Shown: positions 38,261-49,356 of the stretch, piece after piece | How the letters are laid out: the number at the start of each line of letters is the position of its first letter | How positions within the stretch are numbered: the first letter of the stretch is position 1 | Assembly (NCBI RefSeq): GCF_009707465.1 | Contig: NZ_CP046120.1 | Span: 1,703,501-1,767,500, forward strand | Direction: 5' to 3' | Length of the DNA stretch: 64,000 nucleotides | Origin: Novosphingobium sp. Gsoil 351 | GTDB lineage: Bacteria; Pseudomonadota; Alphaproteobacteria; Sphingomonadales; Sphingomonadaceae | Made by a program: the position numbers and the translations under genes | The notes under the pieces: model-generated | Databases searched by the model: none | What the model saw: the letters and a program-made list of their open reading frames with translations, nothing else | Told to the model about the DNA's origin: nothing

Positions 38261-39136
38261 ATGAGCGCGCGTCACCCCATCATCTCGGTCACCGGCTCGT
38301 CGGGCGCGGGCACGACCACGGTCAAGCACACCTTCGAGCAGATCTTTCGCCGCGAGGGCATCGCCGCCGCGACGATCGAGGGCGACGCGTTCCACCGCTA
38401 TGACCGGGCGACGATGCGCGAGAAGCTCGCGACCGCGGAAGCCGCGGGCAATCGGCACCTCAGCCACTTCGGCCCCGGCGAGAACCTGTTCGAGGAGCTG
38501 GAGCAGACCTTTCGCCAGTACGGCGCGACCGGCACGGGCAAATCGCGCCACTACATCCACGACGATGCCGAGGCCGAGCTTCACGGCGCGCCTCCCGGCA
38601 CGTTCACCGAATGGGCGGACCTGCCCTCGCCCACCGACGTGTTGTTCTACGAAGGGCTGCACGGCGCGGTCGTTACCGACACCGTCGACATCGCCCAGCA
38701 TGCCGATCTGCGGATCGGCGTGGTTCCGGTGATCAACCTCGAATGGATCCAGAAGCTCCACCGCGACAAGGCGGCACGCGGCCATTCGGCCGAGGCGATT
38801 ACCGACACGATCCTGCGGCGGATGCCCGATTACATTCACTACATCTGTCCGCAGTTCGTCGAGACCGACATCAATTTTCAGCGGGTGCCGGTGGTCGATA
38901 CCTCGAACCCGTTCATCGCCCGCTCGATCCCTACCCCCGACGAATCGATGGTGGTGATCCGCTTCAAGAACCCGCGCGGGATCGATTTTCCCTACCTCAC
39001 CACGATGATCCAGAACGCGTTCATGAGCCGGGCCAACTCGATCGTGATTCCCGGCGGCAAGCTCGACCTGGCGATGCAGTTGATCCTGACCCCCCTGATC
39101 CTGCGCCTGGTCGAGCGCAAACGGAGGATGGACTGA
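38261..39136 (+). CDS. cbbP: Phosphoribulokinase
   Basis: Makes ribulose-1,5-bisphosphate from ribulose-5-phosphate and ATP, a reaction essentially diagnostic of the Calvin cycle. The 291-residue length fits the octameric bacterial class I form. The P-loop is VTGSSGAGTTTVKHTF, and EGDAFHRYDR and FYEGLHGAVVTD carry the conserved active-site residues. A family B repeat of about 85 bp separates it from cbbA. Confidence 0.96.
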   Translation: MSARHPIISVTGSSGAGTTTVKHTFEQIFRREGIAAATIEGDAFHRYDRATMREKLATAEAAGNRHLSHFGPGENLFEELEQTFRQYGATGTGKSRHYIHDDAEAELHGAPPGTFTEWADLPSPTDVLFYEGLHGAVVTDTVDIAQHADLRIGVVPVINLEWIQKLHRDKAARGHSAEAITDTILRRMPDYIHYICPQFVETDINFQRVPVVDTSNPFIARSIPTPDESMVVIRFKNPRGIDFPYLTTMIQNAFMSRANSIVIPGGKLDLAMQLILTPLILRLVERKRRMD

Positions 39137-39164
39137 TGGTGAGACGGGCTTCCCATTCCCCCTC

Positions 39165-39250
39165 CCCGCTCATCCCGAGCCAAGTCGAGGAATCCCGCGC
39201 AAGGGTGCGACCTCACGAGAGATGTCTCGACTTCGCTCGACATGAGCGGG
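39165..39250. repeat. Inverted intergenic repeat, family B, inside the cbb operon
   Basis: The left arm (39165-39192) has CCCGCTCATCCCGAGCCAAGTCGAGG and the right arm (39224-39250) TCTCGACTTCGCTCGACATGAG with GCGGG, able to pair over about 25 bp. The same arms form the element at 24203-24276. Lying between cbbP and cbbA, it could create a processing or partial termination point within the operon. Confidence 0.7.
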
Positions 39251-39265
39251 TTTCTGGAGGGCAAC

Positions 39266-41817
<2,552 letters not shown>

Positions 41818-41828
41818 GGAGTCAACCG

Positions 41829-42251
41829 ATGCGCGTCACCCAGGGAACCTTCAGCTTCCTTCCCGACTTCACCGACGAGCAGATCACCGCCCAGGTGCAG
41901 TACTGCCTCGACCACGGCTGGGCGATCAATCTGGAGTTCACCGACGACCCTCACCCCCGCAACACCTATTGGGAGATGTGGGGCATCCCGATGTTCGACA
42001 TCGCCGATGCCAAGGGGGTGATGATGGAGCTGGCCGAATGCCGCAAGGTCCACGCCGGTGCGAACTATATCCGCCTGACCGCATTCGACAATTCGCACGG
42101 CTGGGAGTCGATCAGGCTGTCGTTCATCACCGACCGCCCGGCCGACGAGCCAGGCTTCCGGCTCGAACGCAAGGAAATCGGCGGTCGGCAGATCCAGTAC
42201 ACCACGCGCCCCTATTCGTCGGCCAAGCCCGTGGGGCAGAGGTACGCGTGA
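41829..42251 (+). CDS. cbbS: RuBisCO small subunit, red type
   Basis: A 140-residue small subunit starting [19 protein letters not shown], the standard red-type start. It contains [24 protein letters not shown] and a C-terminal extension ([19 protein letters not shown]) that forms the beta-hairpins lining the central pore in form IC/ID enzymes. It lies 11 bp downstream of cbbL and overlaps cbbX by four bases. Confidence 0.96.
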   Translation: MRVTQGTFSFLPDFTDEQITAQVQYCLDHGWAINLEFTDDPHPRNTYWEMWGIPMFDIADAKGVMMELAECRKVHAGANYIRLTAFDNSHGWESIRLSFITDRPADEPGFRLERKEIGGRQIQYTTRPYSSAKPVGQRYA

Positions 42252-43138
42252 GTGGCGACCCGATCGACCTCAAGCGCGAATTCGCCGAGGCCGGGCTCGG
42301 CGACGAACTGGCGGTACTCGATGCCGAGCTGATCGGGCTCGCTCCGGTCAAGCAGCGCATCCGCGAGATCGCCGCGCTGCTCCTGGTCGACCGGGTGCGC
42401 GAGCGGCTGGGGCTGACCAGCGAGCCGCCAACGCTGCACATGAGCTTCACCGGCAATCCCGGCACCGGCAAGACCACCGTGGCGCAACGGATGGCGGGGA
42501 TCCTCCACAAGCTAGGCTACGTGCGCAAGGGTCACCTCGTCTCGGTTACCCGCGACGATCTGGTCGGCCAGTACATCGGCCACACCGCACCCAAGACCAA
42601 GGAAGTGCTCAAACGCGCGATGGGTGGCGTGCTGTTCATCGACGAGGCCTATTACCTCTATCGCCCCGAGAACGAGCGCGACTACGGCCAGGAAGCGATC
42701 GAGATCCTGCTCCAGGTGATGGAAAACCAGCGCGAGGACCTGGTGGTGATCCTGGCCGGCTATGCCGACCGGATGGACACCTTCTTCGGCAGCAACCCCG
42801 GCTTTCGCAGCCGCATCGCCCATCACATCGATTTCCCCGACTATGCCGACGCCGAGCTGGTCGAGATCGCCGCGCTGATGCTGGCACGCCAGGGCTACAA
42901 CCTGTCGGACGAAGCGCAAACGGCGCTGGGCGAGTACATCGCGCTGCGCCGCGGCCAGCCACATTTCGCCAACGCCCGCTCGATCCGCAACGCGCTCGAC
43001 CGCGCCCGTCTGCGCCAGGCGGTGCGCCTGGTCGAGGGCGGCGGGGCGGTTGCGGCGGAGCGGCTTTCGACGATCGAAGCCGAGGACATCCGGGGCAGCC
43101 GCGTCTTCGCAACGGCCAGTGACGGCCCCGCGCCATGA
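42248..43138 (+). CDS. cbbX: Red-type RuBisCO activase CbbX
   Basis: A hexameric AAA+ remodeller that removes inhibitory sugar phosphates from red-type RuBisCO by pulling the large-subunit C-terminus. The 296-residue protein has Walker [15 protein letters not shown], pore loop [16 protein letters not shown], Walker [15 protein letters not shown] and the arginine-containing [17 protein letters not shown] region. The start is GTG 42248, overlapping the cbbS stop. Its presence agrees with the red-type cbbLS. Confidence 0.96.
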   Translation: MSGDPIDLKREFAEAGLGDELAVLDAELIGLAPVKQRIREIAALLLVDRVRERLGLTSEPPTLHMSFTGNPGTGKTTVAQRMAGILHKLGYVRKGHLVSVTRDDLVGQYIGHTAPKTKEVLKRAMGGVLFIDEAYYLYRPENERDYGQEAIEILLQVMENQREDLVVILAGYADRMDTFFGSNPGFRSRIAHHIDFPDYADAELVEIAALMLARQGYNLSDEAQTALGEYIALRRGQPHFANARSIRNALDRARLRQAVRLVEGGGAVAAERLSTIEAEDIRGSRVFATASDGPAP

Positions 43139-43857
43139 CGCTGAAGGCGCTGATCTTCGATGTCGACGGAACTCTCGCCGAGACCGAGGAAGCGCATCGT
43201 AGCGCGTTCAACCGGACTTTCGCCGAGGCCGGGCATGACTGGGAGTGGTCGCCCGAGCACTACCGCCGCCTGCTCGAGACGACCGGCGGAAAAGAGCGGA
43301 TCGCCGCGTTTCTGGACGAGATCGGCGAGTCGCTTGCGGCAGAAACGATCGCCCGGCTCCACGCCCGCAAGAACGCGATCTACGCGCAACTTGTGGCCGG
43401 CGGCGAAGTGGCTTTACGCCCCGGCGTCGTCCGCCTGATCGACGAAGCGCGCGCGGCCGGGGTGGGGCTCGCCATCGCGACCACAACCAGCCGTGCCAAT
43501 CTGGCCGCGCTGCTCGGCCGCCTCTTCGGCCTGTCCGCGCTCGGCATCTTCGCCGCTGTTGTTGCGGGAGAGGACGTGTCCGCCAAAAAGCCCGATCCGG
43601 AAGTCTACGCACGCACGCTCGCCCTGCTCGGCCTCGCCCCCGGCGAATGCCTGGCGATCGAGGATTCACGCAACGGGATGCTGGCCGCGCGGGCCGCGGG
43701 GCTGCCGGTGCTCGTCACCCCGTCGCGCTACACCGACCACGAGGTGTTCGACGGCGCGGCACTGCTCCGCCCCGATCTCGACTCCGCGCCCGCGATCACA
43801 CTCGCCGATTGCGAACGGCTGGTGTCCGAGTCGCCGGCCACGGCCAACGCCGCATGA
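43135..43857 (+). CDS. cbbY: CbbY HAD phosphatase (xylulose-1,5-bisphosphate phosphatase type)
   Basis: A 240-residue haloacid dehalogenase-like phosphatase. Motif I is [17 protein letters not shown], motif [11 protein letters not shown], motif [11 protein letters not shown] and motif [14 protein letters not shown]. CbbY proteins next to cbbX remove the RuBisCO inhibitor xylulose-1,5-bisphosphate, a repair role that fits here. ATGA overlap with cbbX upstream and with the next gene downstream. Confidence 0.92.
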   Translation: MTLKALIFDVDGTLAETEEAHRSAFNRTFAEAGHDWEWSPEHYRRLLETTGGKERIAAFLDEIGESLAAETIARLHARKNAIYAQLVAGGEVALRPGVVRLIDEARAAGVGLAIATTTSRANLAALLGRLFGLSALGIFAAVVAGEDVSAKKPDPEVYARTLALLGLAPGECLAIEDSRNGMLAARAAGLPVLVTPSRYTDHEVFDGAALLRPDLDSAPAITLADCERLVSESPATANAA

Positions 43858-44279
43858 CCGCGTCCGATCCGCTTCCGAACCTCGACGAAGCGCCGCTGGC
43901 CGGGCACGGCGGGCGGACCGAGACGATGGTGCTGGCGGGGTTCAGCTCCGTCGAGCACGCGCTACTGATCGTCATCGCGCTGCTGACGATCGGCGCGGCA
44001 AGCCTCGAACTCTACGGCGTGTTCGTCGCGCGGACAGTCGCGCTCGCCGACATCCTGCTGATGTTCCTCTACACCGAAGTCATCGGGATGATCGCGGTGT
44101 TCTACACCGGGCGCGGATCGCCGTTCGTCTATCCGATCTTCATCGCGATGACCGCGCTGGCGCGGCTGATCGTGCTCCAGGGCAAGGACATGGCCCCGGA
44201 GAACATTCTGTTCGAGGCGGGGGCGATCCTGCTGCTGTCGTTCGCCGCGGTGATCATCGCGCGCGCCGGGCGGCACTGA
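43854..44279 (+). CDS. PsiE-like small membrane protein in the cbb operon
   Basis: A 141-residue protein with about four hydrophobic helices (ALLIVIALLTIGAASLELYGVF, ILLMFLYTEVIGMIAVFY, PIFIAMTALARLIVLQ, FEAGAILLLSFAAVIIARAG). The arrangement and the MFLYTEVI region resemble the PsiE (phosphate-starvation-inducible) superfamily, which has no known biochemical role. Overlaps on both sides (ATGA with cbbY; 2 bp to the next gene) put it firmly within the operon. A link to phosphate use in the Calvin cycle is possible but unproven. Confidence 0.75.
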   Translation: MTASDPLPNLDEAPLAGHGGRTETMVLAGFSSVEHALLIVIALLTIGAASLELYGVFVARTVALADILLMFLYTEVIGMIAVFYTGRGSPFVYPIFIAMTALARLIVLQGKDMAPENILFEAGAILLLSFAAVIIARAGRH

Positions 44280-44281
44280 CC

Positions 44282-44956
44282 TTGGCGGCCTCTCGCTTCG
44301 ATGTAGTCGCGTTCGATCTCGACGGGACATTGGCGGACACCGCAGACGACCTTGCCGCCGCGCTCAACTATGCGCTGGTCCTGGCAGATCGGGCCCCTCT
44401 TGGCCTCGAAACGGTTCGCGCGATGGTTGGCCACGGGACCCGCGCGCTGATGCGCAAGGGGCTGGCGGCTACCGGTGATGTCACCGAAGCGCTGGTCGAC
44501 GCCAGCCTGCCCGATCTGACCAATTTCTACGCGGCCAACATCTGCACCGCGACGACCGGCTACCCCGGGGTCGAACAGGCGCTCGATATGCTCGCAGAGC
44601 AAGGGTCACGCCTCGCGGTGTGCACTAACAAGCCCGAGCGGCTCGCGACGATGCTTGTCGAAGCGCTCGGCTGGACAGACCGATTCGCGGCCGTCATCGG
44701 CGGCGATACGCTGGCCTTCACCAAGCCGGACCCCGCGATGCTCCACGCCGCGATCTCCCGCGCCGGCGGGGGCCGCGCCGCCTATGTCGGCGATTCGATC
44801 ACCGATGCCGACACCGCCCGCGCCGCCGCGATACCGTTCGTCGCGGTTTCGTTCGGGTTTCTCGACCGGCCGGTGGGGGAGCTGGGTGCGGCGGCGGTGA
44901 TCGACCACTACGACGAACTGCCGGCGGCGCTTGCCAGTCTCGTCCGAGTGACATAG
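44282..44956 (+). CDS. gph: Phosphoglycolate phosphatase
   Basis: A 224-residue HAD phosphatase (also called cbbZ) that removes 2-phosphoglycolate formed by RuBisCO oxygenation. Motif I is VVAFDLDGTLADTADDLAAALN, and GHGTRALMRKG, VCTNKP, TKPDPAMLHAAI and YVGDSITDADTARAA follow the Gph pattern. The start is a TTG at 44282 with no strong ribosome site, suggesting coupling to the gene two bases upstream. It is the last gene of the cbb operon. Confidence 0.9.
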   Translation: MAASRFDVVAFDLDGTLADTADDLAAALNYALVLADRAPLGLETVRAMVGHGTRALMRKGLAATGDVTEALVDASLPDLTNFYAANICTATTGYPGVEQALDMLAEQGSRLAVCTNKPERLATMLVEALGWTDRFAAVIGGDTLAFTKPDPAMLHAAISRAGGGRAAYVGDSITDADTARAAAIPFVAVSFGFLDRPVGELGAAAVIDHYDELPAALASLVRVT

Positions 44957-44979
44957 CACTATGACAAACGACCCTGACA
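44949..44979 (+). promoter_or_regulatory. Three TGACA repeats phased at 13 bp upstream of idi
   Basis: TGACA occurs at 44949-44953, 44962-44966 and 44975-44979, each start exactly 13 bp from the last, over the end of gph and the 29-bp spacer before idi. TGACA is half of the PpsR/CrtJ palindrome (TGTCA...TGACA), but here all three point the same way. It may be a control element at the border of the cbb and photosynthesis operons, or coincidence. Confidence 0.4.
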
Positions 44980-44985
44980 CTCGGG

Positions 44986-45543
44986 ATGAGTACCCTGTTC
45001 GGCCAGACGCCTACGTCCGCATCGCCACGCGCAGCGCCAGCCGAGGCGCTGCTGATCCTCGTCGATGAGACCGACGCCGAGGTCGGGCATGCCGAAAAGC
45101 TCGAGGCGCACCGGCTTGGCGCGCTCCACCGCGCGGTCTCGGTGAGCATCGCCGACAGCAAGGGCAACATCCTGATCCAGCGCCGGGCGAGCGGCAAATA
45201 TCATTCCGCCGGGCTGTGGTCGAACGCCTGCTGCTCGCACCCCCTGCCGGGCGAGGAAGCGCTGGCGGCGGCGCAACGCCGGTTGGGCGAGGAGATGGGG
45301 TTCGTCTGTGATCTCGGGTTCCGGCAGAAGCTGCGCTATTCGAGCGAGGTCGGTGCGGGACTGATCGAGAACGAACTGGTCCATTTCTTCGCGGGAACCT
45401 ACGACGGCGAAGTGATCCCCGAGCCGAGCGAAGTCGGCGAGATCGCCTGGGTGCCGCATGCCGAACTCTACGCCCGGGTGCGCGCCAATCCCGTCGACTT
45501 TTCGGCGTGGTTCCGGATCTATGTCGAAGCCGGGGTCATCTAG
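44986..45543 (+). CDS. idi: Isopentenyl-diphosphate delta-isomerase type I
   Basis: Interconverts IPP and DMAPP, feeding carotenoid and phytol/geranylgeranyl synthesis. The 185-residue Nudix-fold protein has GLWSNACCSHPLPGE (active-site Cys), RRLGEEMGF (Nudix-like metal site) and ENELVHFFAG. Position just ahead of bchI ties it to pigment production. ATG 44986 follows GGGATGAG-type purines. Confidence 0.93.
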   Translation: MSTLFGQTPTSASPRAAPAEALLILVDETDAEVGHAEKLEAHRLGALHRAVSVSIADSKGNILIQRRASGKYHSAGLWSNACCSHPLPGEEALAAAQRRLGEEMGFVCDLGFRQKLRYSSEVGAGLIENELVHFFAGTYDGEVIPEPSEVGEIAWVPHAELYARVRANPVDFSAWFRIYVEAGVI

Positions 45544-45594
45544 CATCCGCGACGCTTGCCGCCCCGCCGACGCTTCTCCAGAGTAACCCCGCGC

Positions 45595-46596
45595 ATGGCC
45601 CGCTTTCCCTTCTCGGCGATCGTCGGACAGGACGAGATGAAGCTGGCGCTGCTGATCGCGGCGGTCGAGCCGGGGATCGGCGGCGTCATGGTGTTCGGCG
45701 ACCGCGGCACCGGCAAGTCCACCGCCGCGCGAGCCTTGGCGGCGCTGCTCCCGCCGATGAAGGTGGTCGCGGGCTGCCGCTTTCATTGCGCGCCCGAACA
45801 GCGCGGCTCGTGTCCCGATTGCTGCACCTCGCCCAGGTCCGCCCTGCGCCCGGTGCCGTTCGTCGATCTGCCGCTCGGCGCGACCGAAGACCGCGTGGTC
45901 GGCGCGCTCGATCTCGAACGCGCGCTGCGCTCGGGCGAGAAGGCGTTCGAACCTGGGCTGCTGGCGCACGCGCACCGCGGGTTCCTGTATATCGATGAGA
46001 TCAACCTGCTCGAGGACCACATCGTCGACCTGCTGCTCGATGTCGCCGCCTCGGGCGAGAACCTGGTCGAACGCGAGGGACTGTCGGTGCGCCACGCCGC
46101 CAGGTTCGTGCTGATCGGCAGCGGCAATCCCGAGGAAGGCGAGCTGCGCCCGCAACTGCTCGACCGCTTCGGCCTGTCGGTGGAAGTGCGCACCCCGCAA
46201 GAGATCGCGCCGCGGGTCGAGATCATGCGGCGCTGCGCCGCGCAGGAGCGCGACGGCGAGGCGTTCGTGGCCGAATGGGCGGCGGAAGACGCCAAGACGG
46301 TCGCGCGTATCGCGCGCGGGCGCAAGCGGCTTGCGGCGCTGACCGTGCCCGACGAGGTGCTGACCGATGCCGCCGAGCTGTGCCAGGCGGTCAACGCCGA
46401 CGGGTTGCGCGGCGAACTGACCCTGATGCGCGCGGCGCGGGCGCTGGCGGCGCTCGACGGGGCCAAGGCGGTACGGCGCAGCCATCTGCTGAGCGTCGCG
46501 CCGATGGCGCTGCGCCATCGCCTGCGCCGCGACGTGCTCGACGAGACCGGCTCGACCGTGCGGATCGAACGCGCGGTGGGCGAGCTGTTCGGGTGA
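45595..46596 (+). CDS. bchI: Magnesium chelatase ATPase subunit I
   Basis: AAA+ motor of the Mg-protoporphyrin chelatase, the first committed step of bacteriochlorophyll synthesis. The 333-residue protein shows FSAIVGQDEMKLALLIAAVEP, Walker A VFGDRGTGKSTAARAL, Walker B GFLYIDEINLLEDHIVDLLLD, and the Cys-containing insert CPDCCTSPRS. ATG 45595 starts the conserved region. It overlaps bchD by four bases. Confidence 0.97.
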   Translation: MARFPFSAIVGQDEMKLALLIAAVEPGIGGVMVFGDRGTGKSTAARALAALLPPMKVVAGCRFHCAPEQRGSCPDCCTSPRSALRPVPFVDLPLGATEDRVVGALDLERALRSGEKAFEPGLLAHAHRGFLYIDEINLLEDHIVDLLLDVAASGENLVEREGLSVRHAARFVLIGSGNPEEGELRPQLLDRFGLSVEVRTPQEIAPRVEIMRRCAAQERDGEAFVAEWAAEDAKTVARIARGRKRLAALTVPDEVLTDAAELCQAVNADGLRGELTLMRAARALAALDGAKAVRRSHLLSVAPMALRHRLRRDVLDETGSTVRIERAVGELFG

Positions 46597-48263
46597 GCCC
46601 GGAGGACTTCGAGTCCGCCGCAGCCGCCAAGCCCGGCGAGGATGCGCTGCTCGCCGCGCGCTTGTTCCTGATCGATCCCATCGGGTTGGGCGGGCTGGTG
46701 CTGCGCGGCGCCGGTCCCGCGCGCGATGCGGTGGTCGAAAGCATCCGTGCGCATCTGCCGTTGCGCCGCTTGCCCGCCAACGTCGACGACGCCCGCCTGC
46801 TCGGCGGGATCGACATCGCCGCGAGTCTTACGGCGGGCAAGCCGGTCCACGAACGCGGCCTGCTCGCCGAGGCTGCGGGCGGGGCGCTGCTGGTGACGAT
46901 GGCCGAACGGATCGAGGATGCGACCGCCGGGCGGCTGGCGCAGGCGACAGAGGGCGAGGCCCGGGTCGCGCTGGTGCTGCTCGATGACGGCGCCAACCCC
47001 GACGAGCGGCCGGCGCCGGCTTTGGTCGAGCGGTTGGCGTTCGCGTGCGACCTGTCCGGGTCGCGCGGCATCGCTGCCTTGCGCGCGTGCCAGATGCCGG
47101 GGATCCTTCCGCGCGAGGTCGCCGCCGCTGAGGCAGCGTTGGAGGCCTTGGCCGCCACGTCGCTCGCGCTCGGCATCGATTCGGCTCGGGCGCTGGGGTT
47201 CGCGTTGCGCGCCGCCCGCGCCCACGCCGCGCTGAACGGGCGGACCGTGCTCGACCAAGCCGATTTGCAGGTCGCCGCGCGCCTCGTGCTCGCGCCACGG
47301 GCGACGCGGTTGCCCGCTTCGGAGGCGGACGCGACGCCCGAGTCCGGCGAGCAGGAGCCGCATGATGGCGGCGAAGGCGACGAGCGTCAGCTCGAAGCGC
47401 CGCCCGAAGACATGGTCCTCGCCGCCGCAATCGCCGCGATCCCGCCCGATGTCCTTTCGGCTATCGCCGAGGGGCGCGCGACGCGCAGCGCACGCGGTAG
47501 CGGGGCGGGAGCCAAGCGTCATTCGAAGCTGCGCGGACGCCCGCTCGGCGCGCGGCCGGGAACGCCGCGCGGCGGAGCGCGGCTGGCGCTGATCGACACC
47601 TTGCGAGCGGCGGTGCCGTGGCAGGCGCTGCGCCGGCGCGAAACGGGCACGGTGGCCGGACGCCTGCTGATCCACAAGGCCGACTTGCGCATCCGCCGCT
47701 TCGCCGAGCGGGCGGGCGCGGTGACCGTGTTCTGCGTCGACGCCTCGGGTTCGGCGGCGCTGGCGCGGCTGGCGGAGGCCAAGGGCGCGGTCGAGCTGAT
47801 GCTGGCGCAAGCCTACGTCAAGCGGGCCGAAGTCGCGCTGGTGGCGTTTCGCGGAGCGGGCGCCGAACTGATCCTGCCGCCGACCCGCTCGCTGGTCCGC
47901 GCGCGGCGCACCCTTGCCGAACTGCCGGGCGGTGGGGGCACCCCGCTGGCGGCCGGGCTGACGCTGGCCCAGCGCGTGAGCGAGAGCGCGGCGGCGCGCG
48001 GACACACTCCGTTTCTGGTGGTCATGACTGACGGGCGCGCCAACATCGCCGCCGATGGCGCGCCGGGTCGAGTCGCGGCGGTCGCCGACGCGACCGCCGC
48101 GGCCCGGCGCATCGCCGCCCACGGCACCGCCGGGATCGTCATCGACATCTCGGCGCGCCCACGCCCCGAAGCCGCGCAACTCGCAAACGCGATGCGCGCG
48201 CGCTATCTGCCGCTGCCGTTCGGCGACGCCCGTACCGTCCACCGCGCGGTCACCGCGGCATGA
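46593..48263 (+). CDS. bchD: Magnesium chelatase subunit D
   Basis: A 556-residue partner of BchI. The N-terminal half is an AAA+ domain without a working Walker A, as usual for BchD. An acidic linker (PESGEQEPHDGGEGDERQ) follows, then a C-terminal von Willebrand A domain with MIDAS motif DASGSAA and VVMTDGRAN. It forms the platform for the BchI ring. GTG 46593 overlaps bchI; the stop overlaps bchO. Confidence 0.95.
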   Translation: MSPEDFESAAAAKPGEDALLAARLFLIDPIGLGGLVLRGAGPARDAVVESIRAHLPLRRLPANVDDARLLGGIDIAASLTAGKPVHERGLLAEAAGGALLVTMAERIEDATAGRLAQATEGEARVALVLLDDGANPDERPAPALVERLAFACDLSGSRGIAALRACQMPGILPREVAAAEAALEALAATSLALGIDSARALGFALRAARAHAALNGRTVLDQADLQVAARLVLAPRATRLPASEADATPESGEQEPHDGGEGDERQLEAPPEDMVLAAAIAAIPPDVLSAIAEGRATRSARGSGAGAKRHSKLRGRPLGARPGTPRGGARLALIDTLRAAVPWQALRRRETGTVAGRLLIHKADLRIRRFAERAGAVTVFCVDASGSAALARLAEAKGAVELMLAQAYVKRAEVALVAFRGAGAELILPPTRSLVRARRTLAELPGGGGTPLAAGLTLAQRVSESAAARGHTPFLVVMTDGRANIAADGAPGRVAAVADATAAARRIAAHGTAGIVIDISARPRPEAAQLANAMRARYLPLPFGDARTVHRAVTAA

Positions 48264-49143
48264 GCGCGCCGCGCTGGGAGGTCGAGGGCCGCCACTGGCC
48301 GCATCGCGACGCCAGCCGGTTCGTCGCCGCGGGCGGCCTGACCTGGCATGTCCAGACGCTGGGCAGCGGCCCGGCACTTGCCCTGCTCCACGGCACCGGC
48401 GCGGCGACGCATAGCTGGCGCGGGGTCATGCCGCTGCTGGCCGAACGGTTCACCGTAGTCGCGATGGACCTGCCCGGTCACGGCTTTACCCGCGGGCGGG
48501 TGCGCGGTGGACCGTCCTTGCCCGCGATCGCAGGCGCGGTTGGCGCGCTTCTCGACGCAATGGACGTGCGTCCCAGCGTCATCGCCGGCCACTCGGCGGG
48601 CGCGGCGATCGCGCTGCGGATGGTCCACGATTCAGGCGAGCGCACCCCCCGTCGTCGGCCTCAGCCCCGCGCTGATGCCTTTCCCCGGCCTTGCCGCGAA
48701 GCTGTTTCCGGCGCTGGCCAAGGCATTGTTCGTCAACCCCTTCGCCCCGCGCATCTTCTCGCGCCTGGCGAGAGGGCCGGGCGAGATCGAGCGCTTCCTC
48801 CACCGCGCGATCGCCTCGCGGATCGATGCCGAAGGGGTGCGCTGCTACCGCGCGCTGCTCGGCAGTTCGGAGCATTGCGCGGGGGCGTTGGCGATGATGG
48901 CCAACTGGGATCTCGAGGGACTTGCCCGGCTGCTCCCGGAGATCGCTGCGCCGGTGACCCTGCTCCACGGGGAGCGAGATAGCGCGGTGCCGCTCGATTC
49001 GGTGCGCCGGGCCACCGCGTTGCTACCCGGTGCGCGGCTCGAGGTGCTGCCCGGGTTGGGCCACTTGGCCCACGAGGAGCGGCCCGATCTGGCGGTCGCG
49101 GCGATCCTCACGCGCCGCGGCCGAACATGCTATGGCGGCGTGA
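48260..49143 (+). CDS. bchO: BchO alpha/beta hydrolase (magnesium chelatase accessory), frameshifted
   Basis: An alpha/beta-hydrolase that follows bchID in photosynthesis clusters; its reaction is not firmly established. The N-terminal half is intact (LTWHVQTLGSGPALALLHGTGAATHSWR, VAMDLPGHGFTRG, nucleophile VIAGHSAGAAIALRMVHD). The frame is then lost at a run of six C (48645-48650); five C would restore VVGLSPALMPFPGLAAKLF, and the rest continues in that frame to GLGHLAHEERPDLAVAAIL. That frame then overruns into the next gene. A second shift near 49105-49115 would give a natural stop at 49143. Sequencing error seems likelier than loss. Confidence 0.75.
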
Positions 49144-49167
49144 GGAAGCGAGCGGGGAGGACGGCGG

Positions 49168-49356
49168 ATGGCAGAGCATTTCGGGTGGATCGAGATGGTC
49201 CTGGCCGGGATTTTCGGCCTCGGCTTCGGCGTGTGGCAATTGTGGTCGGTCAACCGCGAGATCGCCAAGGACAAGCTGGCCAAAGACGGCGCGGCCGAGG
49301 TCTCAGCCAGTGGCTCGCGGCATCCGGTAGGGGAGCATGAACTGGACGATCGGTGA
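49168..49356 (+). CDS. Small single-helix membrane protein between bchO and crtC
   Basis: A 62-residue protein. One membrane helix (MVLAGIFGLGFGVWQLWSV) is followed by a charged stretch NREIAKDKLAKDG and a tail SRHPVGEHELDDR. GGGGAGG lies seven bases before the ATG, which supports it strongly. It ends inside the 3' end of crtC on the other strand (54-bp tail-to-tail overlap). Small proteins with a similar helix and RHPxGEHxLDDR tail are familiar from sphingomonad genomes (recollection, not checked). Function unknown. Confidence 0.68.
   Translation: MAEHFGWIEMVLAGIFGLGFGVWQLWSVNREIAKDKLAKDGAAEVSASGSRHPVGEHELDDR

Noticed and set aside
44957..44985. A TGT-N12-ACA PpsR palindrome before idi
   Set aside because: Only direct TGACA half-sites are present; no inverted TGT partner occurs at the right distance.
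45783..48377. An 864-codon minus-strand frame opposite bchI and bchD
   Set aside because: bchI and bchD are clear on the plus strand; the antisense frame has no motif.
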